In this document: piece by piece, positions 17,169 through 25,623 of the stretch
Layout: each line of letters starts with the position of its first letter
How positions within the stretch are numbered: position 1 is the stretch's first letter
NCBI RefSeq assembly: GCF_004361855.1
Contig: NZ_SNWQ01000007.1
Coordinates: forward strand, 329,031-393,030
Source: Kribbella caucasensis
GTDB lineage: Bacteria > Actinomycetota > Actinomycetes > Propionibacteriales > Kribbellaceae
DNA length: 64,000 nucleotides
Direction of reading: 5' to 3'
Notes under the pieces: model-generated
What the model was told of the DNA's origin: nothing
The model's database searches: none
The model's input: the letters and a program-made list of their open reading frames with translations, nothing else
Made by a program: the position numbers and the translations under genes

Positions 17169-17590
17169 GGCTGGAACCCCCGGCGGTAGGCGAAGATCTT
17201 CGCCACCGACCCGAGCAACGCGGACAACACGAAGGCGAGATAGACCGCGTTCGCGATCCAGAAGTGGTCCACCTCGGCGATCGCCAGCAACATCGCCGCG
17301 ACGCCGCCGATCACCACGAACGACTGCCCGATGTGATCACCGAACCGGGCGATCTGCTGGTCGCGCTGGTCCTTCTGGTTCGCCTCCTTCGGCGACACAC
17401 CCACGACCACCGCCTGCACCACCATCGCGGCGACGATCGCCGCACCGATGATGGCCAGCATCACCCCGGCGTACGGCGTGTCCGCGAGCCCGGCACCGTC
17501 GGCCCGGGCCAGCACGAGCGCGACGTACACGGCATAGCCGATCGCTGACACCACGAGCATGATCCACGCCCGCTTCTCCTCGAACGCCAT
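17162..17590 (-). CDS. Small four-segment membrane protein
   Basis: 142 residues with four hydrophobic stretches (about 9-28, 41-65, 89-107 and 113-130) and a charged cytoplasmic loop KEANQKDQRDQQIARFGD between the second and third. It has no motif that I recognise. It is the first gene of an operon with the XRE regulator, an arrangement seen often in actinobacteria and firmicutes, where the pair may sense envelope state; this role is inferred. ATG 17590 has GGAGGG (17600-17605) at a good distance. Confidence 0.75.
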   Translation of the reverse strand: MAFEEKRAWIMLVVSAIGYAVYVALVLARADGAGLADTPYAGVMLAIIGAAIVAAMVVQAVVVGVSPKEANQKDQRDQQIARFGDHIGQSFVVIGGVAAMLLAIAEVDHFWIANAVYLAFVLSALLGSVAKIFAYRRGFQPW

Positions 17591-17613
17591 GCCGCTCCAC
17601 CCTCCATGTAAAA

Positions 17614-17663
17614 AATCTTTGACACCCCGAAGGTAGGTCAGATCCTGGGGGATGTCAAAGATT
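17614..17663 (-). promoter_or_regulatory. Promoter with inverted operator for the membrane protein-XRE operon
   Basis: On the minus strand TTGACA (17658-17653), a 17-base spacer and TACCTT (17635-17630) form a strong promoter. An 11-bp perfect inverted repeat, AATCTTTGACA at 17614-17624 and TGTCAAAGATT at 17653-17663, flanks it: one arm covers the -35 box and the other lies at the transcript start. Similarity extends beyond both arms. It is probably the autoregulatory site of the XRE protein. Confidence 0.65.
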
Positions 17664-17691
17664 CTTTACTTGTGGAGGTTGGCTGTGCCGA

Positions 17692-17952
17692 TTACCGGGC
17701 GACGGCCAGGCAGGTGGCGGTGGACTTCTTGGTGGGGTCGCTTTCGGAGGTGGCGGTGAGGGTGATCCGGCCCAGGGTCGCGGAACTCGCGGCGTACTTG
17801 GCCTGGACTCCGACGGTGACGCGTTCGCCGGCCTGGGCGGTGGTGAGCGCGTTGGGCAGGTTGACAGTCCAGCCGCGGCCGTCGATCGTGGCGGACAGGC
17901 GGTAGACGTCACCCTTCAGATAGCGGCTGACGTCCTCGGGGTGCTGACCTTG
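17692..17952 (-). pseudogene. C-terminal remnant of a secreted beta-domain protein
   Basis: A minus frame ending at TAA 17694 reads as good protein for about 85 codons, including HPEDVSRYLKGDVYRLSATI, GRGWTVNLPNALTTAQAGER and TLTATSESDPTKKSTATC. This resembles the C-terminal NEW3 or Ig-like beta-domain of secreted glycosidases and proteases. Further upstream the frame turns Arg-rich, no start, ribosome site or signal peptide is seen, and the operon promoter of the neighbour lies just past its end. I read it as the leftover tail of a deleted gene. Confidence 0.5.
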
Positions 17953-17972
17953 CGGGGCGGCGGCCTTTCTGG

Positions 17973-18104
17973 ATGGAGGATTCAGGCGGCCGGTACGGCG
18001 TCGAGCTGACCTCGTTCGGCCGGCCGGACAGTGCCGAGGCGCATGCTCGCGGTCGCGACTGGGTACTGCATGGCCGAGCCAGAACCGGAGAGGATGACAT
18101 CTGA
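17973..18104 (+). CDS. Possible 43-residue leader or coupled peptide
   Basis: An ATG at 17973 opens a 43-codon frame ending in TGA 18102-18104, which overlaps the ATG of the BON-domain gene (TGATG), the layout of translational coupling. The peptide begins MEDSGGRYGVELTSFG and is acidic at its end. It lacks a convincing ribosome site and I recognise no family. It overlaps no other gene. It could be chance. Confidence 0.25.
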   Translation: MEDSGGRYGVELTSFGRPDSAEAHARGRDWVLHGRARTGEDDI

Positions 18105-18865
18105 TGCGACTCGCCGTTCACCGAATCAGCCGGCCCGCGCCGCAAGCGTCCCGCCGCGAGCAGTTGCTCAAGGCGGCCGGCCTGACCGCCGTGAGCGCGA
18201 GTGCCGGAGCTGTCACGGAGTACCTGCTGGATCCGGAGCGCGGACACTCTCGCCGCGCACGGCTCCGCGACAAGACCGCCCACGCGGCACATGAGGTCAA
18301 CGAGGGCCTCGAAGGTCTGTCCCGGGACCTCTCGAACCGCGGCCGAGGCGTCGCCGCGGGCGCCCGGTATCGCGTGGTCGGGCGGATGACCGACGACGCC
18401 GTCCTGCACGATCGGGTCCGCGCCGAACTCGGTCGCCAGGTCAGCCACCCGCACGCCATTCAGGTCGAGGTCGACGACCGGACAGTGACCCTGACCGGTG
18501 ACGTCCTGGCTGCCGAGGCCGACCAGGCCATTCGCGCGATCAACCGGATCCCCGGCGTGAGAGACGTCGAGACTCAGTGGCGCGTGTACGACGAACCGGG
18601 GGACGTCCCGACTCTCCAGGGTCGTGCCCGTCCCGGCAAACCGCAGTCCGGGCTTCGCCAGGAGAACTGGTCACCCACCGCGCGCCTGCTGACCGCGGCC
18701 GGCGTGATCGCGTCGTGGCCCCTCTCCAGCCGCCTCCCGGCAACGGTCCGCTGGACGATGCGCGGCGCCGGCTCGGTCCTCGCGGCCCGCGCCCTCACCA
18801 ACCAGCCCCTCCGCCACCTCGCCCGCCGCCCGTCGCCCCACCCCACGGCACCTCACCTCGCCTGA
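18104..18865 (+). CDS. BON-domain envelope protein
   Basis: 253 residues. A basic N-terminus and a short hydrophobic segment (LLKAAGLTAVSASAGAVTEY, about 24-43) lead to a central BON domain (about 93-155: VRAELGRQVSHPHAIQVEV, VTLTGDVLAAEADQAIRAIN, IPGVRDVETQW), the fold of OsmY-like proteins that bind phospholipid and guard the envelope. A second hydrophobic stretch near 185-225 ends in a basic Pro/His tail. GGAGAGG (18088-18094) precedes ATG 18104. Osmotic or envelope-stress protection is the family role; none is shown here. A stem lies downstream. Confidence 0.75.
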   Translation: MRLAVHRISRPAPQASRREQLLKAAGLTAVSASAGAVTEYLLDPERGHSRRARLRDKTAHAAHEVNEGLEGLSRDLSNRGRGVAAGARYRVVGRMTDDAVLHDRVRAELGRQVSHPHAIQVEVDDRTVTLTGDVLAAEADQAIRAINRIPGVRDVETQWRVYDEPGDVPTLQGRARPGKPQSGLRQENWSPTARLLTAAGVIASWPLSSRLPATVRWTMRGAGSVLAARALTNQPLRHLARRPSPHPTAPHLA

Positions 18866-18906
18866 ACCCACCCGCCCTCGACCGCACCGATGCGGTTGAC
18901 CGGGTG

Positions 18907-18921
18907 CCCACTCCCAGTGGG
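18907..18921. terminator. Short hairpin after the BON gene
   Basis: CCCACT-CCC-AGTGGG is a perfect 6-bp stem with a three-base loop, 42 bp past the BON stop. No T-run follows, so it is at best a weak terminator. Confidence 0.3.
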
Positions 18922-18944
18922 AAGGAGCGCCGTCAGCGAGATCC

Positions 18945-18961
18945 GTGTATACAGTATGTAC
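18945..18961. promoter_or_regulatory. Palindromic site before the semialdehyde dehydrogenase gene
   Basis: GTGTATACAGTATGTAC contains the perfect palindrome TGTATACA (18946-18953), the form recognised by several GntR/FadR-type regulators. It lies 59 bp before the dehydrogenase start in a locally AT-rich spot and may cover the promoter, whose boxes are not clear. Confidence 0.35.
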
Positions 18962-19019
18962 TTGAGCGGTTAGCCTTTGGGCTTGCGCACTGACGTAGAG
19001 AACGGAGGACTCGTTCCCC

Positions 19020-20378
19020 ATGTACGCAGTCACAGACCCGGCGACGGGTGAACTGATCGAGGAGATCGAGAACGCGACCGACGACCAGGTGCGAGCCGCG
19101 ATCGAGCGGGTGCACCGGGGGTACGCCGGTTGGCGTCGCCGGACGGTCGAGGAGCGTACGGCGATCGTGGCCCGGGCGGCGGAGTTGTTCGCCGAGCGGA
19201 CGGACGAGCTGGCCGCGATCATGACGCAGGAGATGGGCAAACGGATCAACGAGGGCCGCGGCGAGATCGGCGTCGTGGTCGACATCTTCCGGTACTACGC
19301 CGAGCACGGCCCGGCCCTGCTGGCCGACGAGCCGTTGACGATCAAGGGCGGCCGGGCCGTCATCACCAAGGAACCGATCGGCGCGCTGTTGGGCGTGATG
19401 CCGTGGAACTTCCCGTGCTACCAGGTGGCCCGGTTCGTCGCGCCGAATCTGGTGCTCGGCAACACGATTCTGCTCAAGCACGCCTCGATCTGCCCGCGCT
19501 CGGCGGTGGCGATCGAGGCCGTACTGCGGGACGCCGGCGTACCGGATAACGCCTATGTCAACGTGTTCGCGTCCAGCCGGCAGATCCCCTGGATGCTGGC
19601 GGATCCGCGGATCGCCGGGGTCTCCCTGACCGGAAGTGAGCAGGCCGGAATCTCGGTCGCCGCCGAGGCCGGTAAGAACCTGAAGAAGTCGGTCCTCGAA
19701 CTCGGCGGCTCCGATCCGCTCATCGTGCTCGACACCGCCGACATGAACGAGACCGTCAAGGCCACCGCGACCGCCCGGATGCGGAACTGTGGCCAGTCCT
19801 GCAACGCGCCGAAGCGGATGATCGTGCTGGCCGACATCTACGACGAGTTCGTCGACCGGCTGACCAAGCGGGTCGCCTCGTACTACATCGCCGGCAACCC
19901 CTCGGACCCGAAGACCACGCTGCCTCCGCTCGCCTCGATCGCGGCGGCGGACGAGGTGGCGGGACAGGTCGCGAAGGCGGTCTCGCAGGGCGCGACCCTT
20001 CGTACCGGTGGTCGCCGGATCGGGCCGGGGGCGTACCTCGAGGCGACCGTGCTCACCGACGTGACGCCGGAGATGGACGCCTATGCGGAGGAGATCTTCG
20101 GTCCGGTCGTGCTCGTGTTCCGCGCCGAGACCGAGGAGGACGCGATCCGGATCGCCAACGACTCGCCGTTCGGGTTGGGGGCCAGCGTCTTCGGTACGGA
20201 TCCTGCGCGCAACACCCGGGTGGCCCGCCAGATCGAGGCCGGCATGGTCTACCTCAACACCGCCGGCGGCTCCCAGGCCGACCTCCCATTCGGCGGCATC
20301 AAACGCTCCGGCCTCGGCCGCGAACTAGGCCCCGCCGGCATCGAGGAGTTCATGAACAAGAAGTCGATCAGGTTGTAG
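19020..20378 (+). CDS. Succinate-semialdehyde-type aldehyde dehydrogenase
   Basis: 452 residues of the ALDH superfamily, GabD-like branch. The general base is Glu227 in LELGG, the nucleophile Cys261 in NCGQSCNA, and the cofactor loop is near MPWNFPCYQ (127-135). The short N-terminus (MYAVTDPATGELIEEI) is typical of the bacterial succinate-semialdehyde subgroup. It would oxidise a small aldehyde, most likely succinate semialdehyde, with NAD(P). GGAGG stands 12 bases before ATG 19020. It stands alone, with a palindromic site upstream. Confidence 0.85.
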   Translation: MYAVTDPATGELIEEIENATDDQVRAAIERVHRGYAGWRRRTVEERTAIVARAAELFAERTDELAAIMTQEMGKRINEGRGEIGVVVDIFRYYAEHGPALLADEPLTIKGGRAVITKEPIGALLGVMPWNFPCYQVARFVAPNLVLGNTILLKHASICPRSAVAIEAVLRDAGVPDNAYVNVFASSRQIPWMLADPRIAGVSLTGSEQAGISVAAEAGKNLKKSVLELGGSDPLIVLDTADMNETVKATATARMRNCGQSCNAPKRMIVLADIYDEFVDRLTKRVASYYIAGNPSDPKTTLPPLASIAAADEVAGQVAKAVSQGATLRTGGRRIGPGAYLEATVLTDVTPEMDAYAEEIFGPVVLVFRAETEEDAIRIANDSPFGLGASVFGTDPARNTRVARQIEAGMVYLNTAGGSQADLPFGGIKRSGLGRELGPAGIEEFMNKKSIRL

Positions 20379-20414
20379 GCCCGCGGGGGCACCGCGTTCG
20401 TGCTGATCCGGAAC

Positions 20415-21092
20415 TCAGCCGGCCGCGTCGTCATTGGGGTCCGGCCTCGACCTGCCACGGACCCGGCGATATCCCCGGTGCGCGGGGAACACCACGAGGC
20501 CGGCGTACAACAGAGCCGCCGCGGCGCCGATCAGGGCCGTGGCGGTTCCGCCGGTTCCGGCGGTGTCCGCGAGCACCGCGCCGAGTCCGGCGGCGATGAT
20601 CACGTTGACGGCGCCGGTGAAGACGAAGGCACTGGCGAGGAAGTGGGAGAGCCCGCTTCTCCTGACGCCCATGTCGTAGGTGCGTTGGATCCCGGCCGCG
20701 TCATCCGTCCAGCCTGTCACCAGGTGGTCCTTGACCCCGGGATCGATCTCGACGTACGCCGCGCGAAGCCGGTTCATCCCGACGACGAGCATCAGGTCCT
20801 GCTGGCTGGCGTTGCGCACGCGGAGCGCCGTGAGTGTGCCGGTGACGAGCACGGAGAGTCCCAGCCACACCGCCAGCAGACGGAACGAGTCGTTCAGTCC
20901 CACCACCTGGAGAGTCAGGGCGAGGACGACGAGCGAGGCCGAGGCGAAGGTGAACTGGGCGGTGATCCTGCCCATCACCTCCGCCCAGGTCTGGCTCCGC
21001 GTCGCCAGCAGGCTCCAGTGCTCTGTGGCGAGGATCTGTGCCCGGACCGCGATGCCGGCCCTGACTGGATCTTCCGTCATATCGCTCATCAT
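20415..21092 (-). CDS. Unknown membrane protein
   Basis: 225 residues with about four hydrophobic stretches: paired segments near 50-90 (FASASLVVLALTLQVVG, LAVWLGLSVLVTGTLTAL) and another pair near 160-205. The N-terminal ILATEHWSLLATRSQTW and the central LMLVVGMNRLRAAY regions are of a kind I have seen in uncharacterised actinobacterial proteins, but no function is known to me. A basic C-terminus faces the cytoplasm. It is convergent with the preceding dehydrogenase. Start choice between ATG 21092, 21089 and 21080 is uncertain because no clear ribosome site is present. Confidence 0.65.
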   Translation of the reverse strand: MMSDMTEDPVRAGIAVRAQILATEHWSLLATRSQTWAEVMGRITAQFTFASASLVVLALTLQVVGLNDSFRLLAVWLGLSVLVTGTLTALRVRNASQQDLMLVVGMNRLRAAYVEIDPGVKDHLVTGWTDDAAGIQRTYDMGVRRSGLSHFLASAFVFTGAVNVIIAAGLGAVLADTAGTGGTATALIGAAAALLYAGLVVFPAHRGYRRVRGRSRPDPNDDAAG

Positions 21093-21152
21093 CCGGGCAG
21101 AAGTCCGATTCCGTCTGTACCGAAGACTCGCCGGTACCCGAACCGGCTGAGC

Positions 21153-22340
21153 TCAGTGGGTCGGGGTGAGCTCCAGGGTTGGTGCTGGAGCTGGGGAGCG
21201 GCGGCGGTCCAAGGCACCGGAGAGCACGGCCAGGAGGAGGGCGGCGAAGGCCATGGCGGCGCCGGCCCAGTTGGTGGCGGCGTAGTCGTGGCCGGCGGCG
21301 ATGACGACACCGCCGAGCCAGGCGGCGAGGGCGTTGCCGAGGTTGAAGGCGCCGATGTTGACGGCCGAGGCGACGGTGGGGGCGGACTCGGCGCTCGCGA
21401 GGGTCCGCAGCTGGAGGGGCGGGACGGTGGCGAAGCCGAATCCGCCTAGCAGGAAGAGGGTGATGATCGCCGGTACGGGCTTGTGGGCGGTGAAGCCGAA
21501 GACTGCCAGTACTACGACGAGGGCCGCGAGGACGGTATAGAGGGTCGGCATCAGCGCGCGGTCGGTGAATCGGCCGCCGAGCAGGTTGCCGAGGATCAGG
21601 CCGGCGCCGAAGACGACCAGCAGCCAGCTGACTGCGTTCGCCGGCAGGCCGGCGTCCTCGGTCATCATCGGGGCGATGTAGGTGAAGGAGGCGAAGACGC
21701 CGCCGAAACCGAGCACGGTCATGGCGATCGCGAGCCAGACCCGGATGCTGCGGAAGACGGCGAACTCCGCCGCGAGCCGGGCGGTGGCCGCCCTCGGCGT
21801 ATTGGGGACCAGGATCGCGATCCCGGCCAGGCCGATGACGCCGAGTGCGGCGACTACCCAGAAGGTGGCGCGCCAGCCGAGGTCCTGGCCGATGAACGTG
21901 CCCATCGGGACGCCGAGCACGTTGGCGACGGTCAGGCCGGTGAACATCAGGGCGATCGCGCTGGCCTTCTTCTCCGGTTTGACCAGGTCCGCGGCGGCTA
22001 CTGAACCGACTCCGAAGAAGGCGCCGTGGCAGAGGGCGGCGACGATCCGGCTGAGCATCATCATGGTGTAGGTCGGCGCTATCGCGGACAGCAGGTTGCC
22101 GGCGATGAAGACGACCATCAACAGCATCAACAGGTGCTTGCGGCGCATGCGGTTGCCTAGTGCGGTCATCGGTAGGGCACCGGCCGCGACGCCGAGCGCG
22201 TAGCCGGTGATGAGCCAGCCTGCGGCGGGGATGGAGACGCCGAACTCGGTGGCGACCTCGGGGAGCAGACCGGCGATGACGAACTCCGTGGTGCCGATCC
22301 CGAACGCGCCGATGGCAAGCGCGAGGAGAGCGAGCGGCAT
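21153..22340 (-). CDS. MFS exporter of the DHA1 drug-efflux type
   Basis: 395 residues with 12 hydrophobic segments. The first segment LALLALAIGAFGIGTTEFVI and LLPEVATEFGVSIPAAGWLITGYALG mark the YdhP/AraJ branch of 12-segment DHA1 proton-driven exporters; the loop 2-3 motif reads GNRMRRKHLL. It would export a small hydrophobic compound or sugar in exchange for protons. ATG 22340 is preceded by AGGAGG at ideal distance; a longer frame to 22391 is unlikely. It is divergent from the catabolic cluster and has its own direct-repeat site upstream, so it is probably not part of that regulon. Confidence 0.88.
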   Translation of the reverse strand: MPLALLALAIGAFGIGTTEFVIAGLLPEVATEFGVSIPAAGWLITGYALGVAAGALPMTALGNRMRRKHLLMLLMVVFIAGNLLSAIAPTYTMMMLSRIVAALCHGAFFGVGSVAAADLVKPEKKASAIALMFTGLTVANVLGVPMGTFIGQDLGWRATFWVVAALGVIGLAGIAILVPNTPRAATARLAAEFAVFRSIRVWLAIAMTVLGFGGVFASFTYIAPMMTEDAGLPANAVSWLLVVFGAGLILGNLLGGRFTDRALMPTLYTVLAALVVVLAVFGFTAHKPVPAIITLFLLGGFGFATVPPLQLRTLASAESAPTVASAVNIGAFNLGNALAAWLGGVVIAAGHDYAATNWAGAAMAFAALLLAVLSGALDRRRSPAPAPTLELTPTH

Positions 22341-22391
22341 GAGGTTCCTCCTGATGAGGGCGACGGTTACCGGCGTCGACAATACTTGCAT

Positions 22392-22418
22392 ACGCCGACT
22401 AAATCCAAACGCCGACTA
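22392..22418. promoter_or_regulatory. Direct repeats upstream of the MFS gene
   Basis: ACGCCGACTA occurs twice, at 22392-22401 and 22409-22418, spaced 17 bp start to start (under two helix turns). It lies 50-80 bp before the MFS start. Repeats of this sort often mark an activator site. Confidence 0.35.
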
Positions 22419-22503
22419 TGTTCACGCTCAACAGGAGCTGACCGGACTCCTGGCTATCCGGGCGCTCCGGTGGCGGGTTGACCGAAGCCGTGACGGATAA
22501 TCC

Positions 22504-22520
22504 ATGCATATGATAAATAG
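22504..22520. promoter_or_regulatory. Weak copy of the cluster operator before the acyl-CoA synthetase
   Basis: ATGCATATGATAAATAG matches the cluster consensus ATGCTAATnATTAGCAT at 10 of 16 places and shares ATGCATATGA with the site at 42198. It contains TATGAT (22509-22514), a good -10 box for the gene starting at 22548. Confidence 0.4.
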
Positions 22521-22547
22521 TTATAGACCAGACAGGGAGGGCGACAC

Positions 22548-24191
22548 ATGGCTGCTGCGAACCCGATGGTGTACCGCGACCTGGTGCCGGCCTTCCCCGA
22601 TCCGGACACCTGGACGTTCGCCCACGTGCTACGTCACCACGCTTCCGCGAGGCCGGCCGCGATCTGCCTCGACCATCCCGACCAGGGCCTGACGCTGACC
22701 TACGCCGAAGCGCTCGACTCGGCGGAGCGGGTCGCGTCGACGCTGTACGGCGCCGGTGCCGGGCAGGGCGACCGGGTGGTCATCATGGCGGCCAACTCGT
22801 CCGAGCTGGTGCGCAGTTGGTGGGGTACCGCGGTCGGCGGGCTCGTCGAGGTGCCGATCAACACCAACTACGAGGGCGAGTTCCTCCGGCATCAGCTCGC
22901 CATCGCCAAGGCAAGGTTCGCCGTCATCGACGACACCTTCGCCGAGCGGTGGATCGCCATCGCCGAGCACGCCCGTGGGATCGAGAAGTTCTGGGTGATC
23001 GACACCGGTACCCGGGACAAGGCCATCCGCCTGCTGCAGGACAACGGCTGGCAGGCCTCGCCCTGGGAGGAGCTCGAACACGGCCCGAAGTCGGACCTGC
23101 CGACACCAAAACCGCAGGACCTGGGCGCGATCTTCTACACCTCGGGCACCACCGGCCCGTCCAAGGGCGTGGCGATGCCCAACTCCCAGCTCTACTTCTT
23201 CGCCCAGGTCGTGGTCTCGCTGACCCGGCTGACATCCGAGGACGTCTACCTCACCACGACGCCGCTGTTCCACGGCAACGCGCAGTTCATGGCTGTGTAC
23301 CCCGCGATCGTCGCCGGTGGACGCGCGGTGGTGCGACCGAAGTTCAGCGCCAGCCGCTGGATCGACCACGTCCGCGACTCCGGCGTCACCGTGACGAACT
23401 TCGTCGGCGTGATGATGGACTTCGCCTGGAAGCAACCACCCCGGCCGGACGATCGCGACAACAGACTGCGCTGCGTGTACGCCGCGCCGACGGCGGTCAC
23501 GATCCTTCCGCAATTCAAGGAGCGATTCGGGATCGAGGCGTTCGTGGACGCGTTCGGCCTGACCGAGACGTGCGCGCCGATCCTGTCGCCGTACGGGGTG
23601 GATAGGCCGGCGGGCGCGGCGGGGTTGCAGGCGGCCGACTGGTTCGACATCAAGCTGGTCGACCCCGAGACCGATCGCGAGGTGCCGGTCGGCGAGGTCG
23701 GGGAGCTGGTGGTCCGGCCGCTCGTCCCGGGGATCTGCAGCAACGGCTACTACAACATGCCCGAGAAGACGGTCGAGACCTGGCGCAACCTGTGGTTCCA
23801 CACCGGTGACGCGTTGCGCAAGGACGAGGACGGCTGGTTCTACTTCATCGATCGCTACAAGGACGCGTTGCGCCGGCGGGGCGAGAACATCAGCTCGTAC
23901 GAGGTCGAGCAGGCAATCCTCGGCCACCCGGCGGTGACGGAGTGCGCCGTGATCGGCGTACCGGCCGACGTGGAGGCGGGGGAGGACGAGGTGCTCGCGG
24001 TGATCGTGGCGGCCGAGCCGGTGACCGCGGACGAACTGTGGCAGTTCTGTGCGGGACGCATCCCGGCCTTCGCGATCCCGCGCTACCTGCGGATCGTCGA
24101 CTCGCTACCGAAGACGCCGTCGCAGAAGGTACGCAAATCCGTGCTCCGAGACAACGGCGTCACAGCCGACACTCATGACAGAGAGCCGTGA
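22548..24191 (+). CDS. Acyl-CoA synthetase (adenylate-forming)
   Basis: 547 residues of the ANL superfamily. The AMP-binding P-loop FYTSGTTGPSKGVAMP (about 192-207), the acidic GDALRKDEDGWFYFIDRYKD hinge and the C-terminal catalytic lysine in KTPSQKVRKS are all present. The middle segment FVDAFGLTETCAP is the adenine-binding A5 region. It would activate a carboxylic acid to its CoA thioester with ATP, the entry step for the beta-oxidation enzymes that follow. It looks like the crotonobetaine/cholate-CoA ligase branch rather than a long-chain FadD, so a cyclic or short acid is likely. AGGGAGG precedes ATG 22548. The fused crotonase gene follows 34 bp later. Confidence 0.88.
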   Translation: MAAANPMVYRDLVPAFPDPDTWTFAHVLRHHASARPAAICLDHPDQGLTLTYAEALDSAERVASTLYGAGAGQGDRVVIMAANSSELVRSWWGTAVGGLVEVPINTNYEGEFLRHQLAIAKARFAVIDDTFAERWIAIAEHARGIEKFWVIDTGTRDKAIRLLQDNGWQASPWEELEHGPKSDLPTPKPQDLGAIFYTSGTTGPSKGVAMPNSQLYFFAQVVVSLTRLTSEDVYLTTTPLFHGNAQFMAVYPAIVAGGRAVVRPKFSASRWIDHVRDSGVTVTNFVGVMMDFAWKQPPRPDDRDNRLRCVYAAPTAVTILPQFKERFGIEAFVDAFGLTETCAPILSPYGVDRPAGAAGLQAADWFDIKLVDPETDREVPVGEVGELVVRPLVPGICSNGYYNMPEKTVETWRNLWFHTGDALRKDEDGWFYFIDRYKDALRRRGENISSYEVEQAILGHPAVTECAVIGVPADVEAGEDEVLAVIVAAEPVTADELWQFCAGRIPAFAIPRYLRIVDSLPKTPSQKVRKSVLRDNGVTADTHDREP

Positions 24192-24225
24192 CCCAAGGTG
24201 CGACCGGCCGTCACAAGGGAGAGCC

Positions 24226-25623
24226 ATGTCCTACCAGACCCTGGACTACGCGGTCGATGACCGGATCCTGACGCTGACCCTGAACCGGCCGGACCAGCTG
24301 AACGCGTTCACGGTCACGATGGCCGGCGAACTGGTGGACGCGTTCCACCGGGCGAGCGCCGACGATTCGGTCGCGGCGATCGTCGTCACCGGTGCGGGCC
24401 GGGCCTTCTGCGCCGGGATGGACCTGTCCGTGGACGGCAACGTCTTCGGCCTGGACGAGAACCGGCGGCCGACGATGACCGAGCTGCGCCGGCGGTACGA
24501 CGACCCGGAGTACGGGGTCCGGGACACCGGTGGCCGGGTGGCGCTGGCGATCTACGACTGCACCAAACCGGTGGTTGCCGCGATCAACGGTCCCGCGGTC
24601 GGCATCGGCGCGACCATGACGCTTGCGATGGACGTCCGGCTCGCGTCGTCGCAGGCGCGGATCGGGTTCGTGTTCGGCAAGCTGGGGATCGTTCCGGAGG
24701 CTTGCTCGACGTGGTTCCTGCCCCGGATCGTCGGCCTCAGCCGGGCTCTGGAGCTGGCCTACTCCGCCGAGATCCTGACCGCCGCCGAGGCGTACGACGC
24801 AGGTCTGGTCCGTTCGGTGCACGATCCCGGCAAGCTGCTGTCCGACGCCTATGCCCTCGCGCGGAGGTTCACCGCCAACCGATCGCCGGAGGCGACGGCT
24901 CTGACCCGGCAGATGATGTACCGCGACGCCGCGCAACCGCATCCGCGCGAGGCGCACCTGGTCGAGTCGCTCGCGATGTTCGCCACCTCGATCGGCGACG
25001 GCAAGGAGGGCGTGACGGCCTTCCAGGAGAACCGCGATCCGGCCTTCCAAGGGTCGGAGCTGCCGGCGGACCACGCGTCCTGGTGGTCGGGCACTCGGCT
25101 CGAGGACCGGGCCGCAATCCAGGAGCTCGGCGTGCTCTACGGGTTCGTGATGGACGAGCGCGACGAGGACGGGATCCGGGAGATCTTCTGCGCGGACGCG
25201 ACCCTGCGCTCCCAGGACGGGGTGTTCGCCGCGTCGGGGATCGAGGAGATCGTCACCACGTACCTGGGCCGCTTCGCCGCGCTCGGCCCGACGAACCACT
25301 TCTCGCACGGGCACCTGATCCGGTTCGACCCGACGGACCCGGACCGGGCCACCGGCCTGCTCGCCTCGCACGCCGAGGTCTCCCGCAACGGCGTCGCCAT
25401 GCAGGTCGCTCTGCGGTACAAGGACGTCTACCGTCGCGAAGCGGGCCGTTGGAGGTTCGCCGACCGGCTGATGTCGTACATGTACTACCTGCCGTTCGAC
25501 GAGCTGGGCGCCGGACTCGGTGATCGCGACAGCGTCCGCGCGTACGGCGACCACCGGCCGTCCGACTGGCCCGAGGTGCTGTACTCCGAGAACGGCAACG
25601 CCTTCCTGAAGGACTACCGCTGA
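24226..25623 (+). CDS. Crotonase fused to a SnoaL-like domain
   Basis: 465 residues. Residues 1-290 are a crotonase with the oxyanion-hole motif GAGRAFCAGMDL. Both glutamates used by enoyl-CoA hydratases are replaced (GIGATM where GGGxEL is usual; GFVFGKLGI where PE is usual), while a Glu stands in GIVPEACSTWFLPRIVG, as in enoyl-CoA isomerases. From about residue 305 a SnoaL/NTF2-like domain follows (EDRAAIQELGVLYGFVMDER to about 430), a fold of isomerases, cyclases and hydratases. So the protein is more likely an isomerase with a second activity than a hydratase. AGGGAGAG precedes ATG 24226. Its last 10 bp overlap the convergent reductase gene. Confidence 0.8.
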   Translation: MSYQTLDYAVDDRILTLTLNRPDQLNAFTVTMAGELVDAFHRASADDSVAAIVVTGAGRAFCAGMDLSVDGNVFGLDENRRPTMTELRRRYDDPEYGVRDTGGRVALAIYDCTKPVVAAINGPAVGIGATMTLAMDVRLASSQARIGFVFGKLGIVPEACSTWFLPRIVGLSRALELAYSAEILTAAEAYDAGLVRSVHDPGKLLSDAYALARRFTANRSPEATALTRQMMYRDAAQPHPREAHLVESLAMFATSIGDGKEGVTAFQENRDPAFQGSELPADHASWWSGTRLEDRAAIQELGVLYGFVMDERDEDGIREIFCADATLRSQDGVFAASGIEEIVTTYLGRFAALGPTNHFSHGHLIRFDPTDPDRATGLLASHAEVSRNGVAMQVALRYKDVYRREAGRWRFADRLMSYMYYLPFDELGAGLGDRDSVRAYGDHRPSDWPEVLYSENGNAFLKDYR

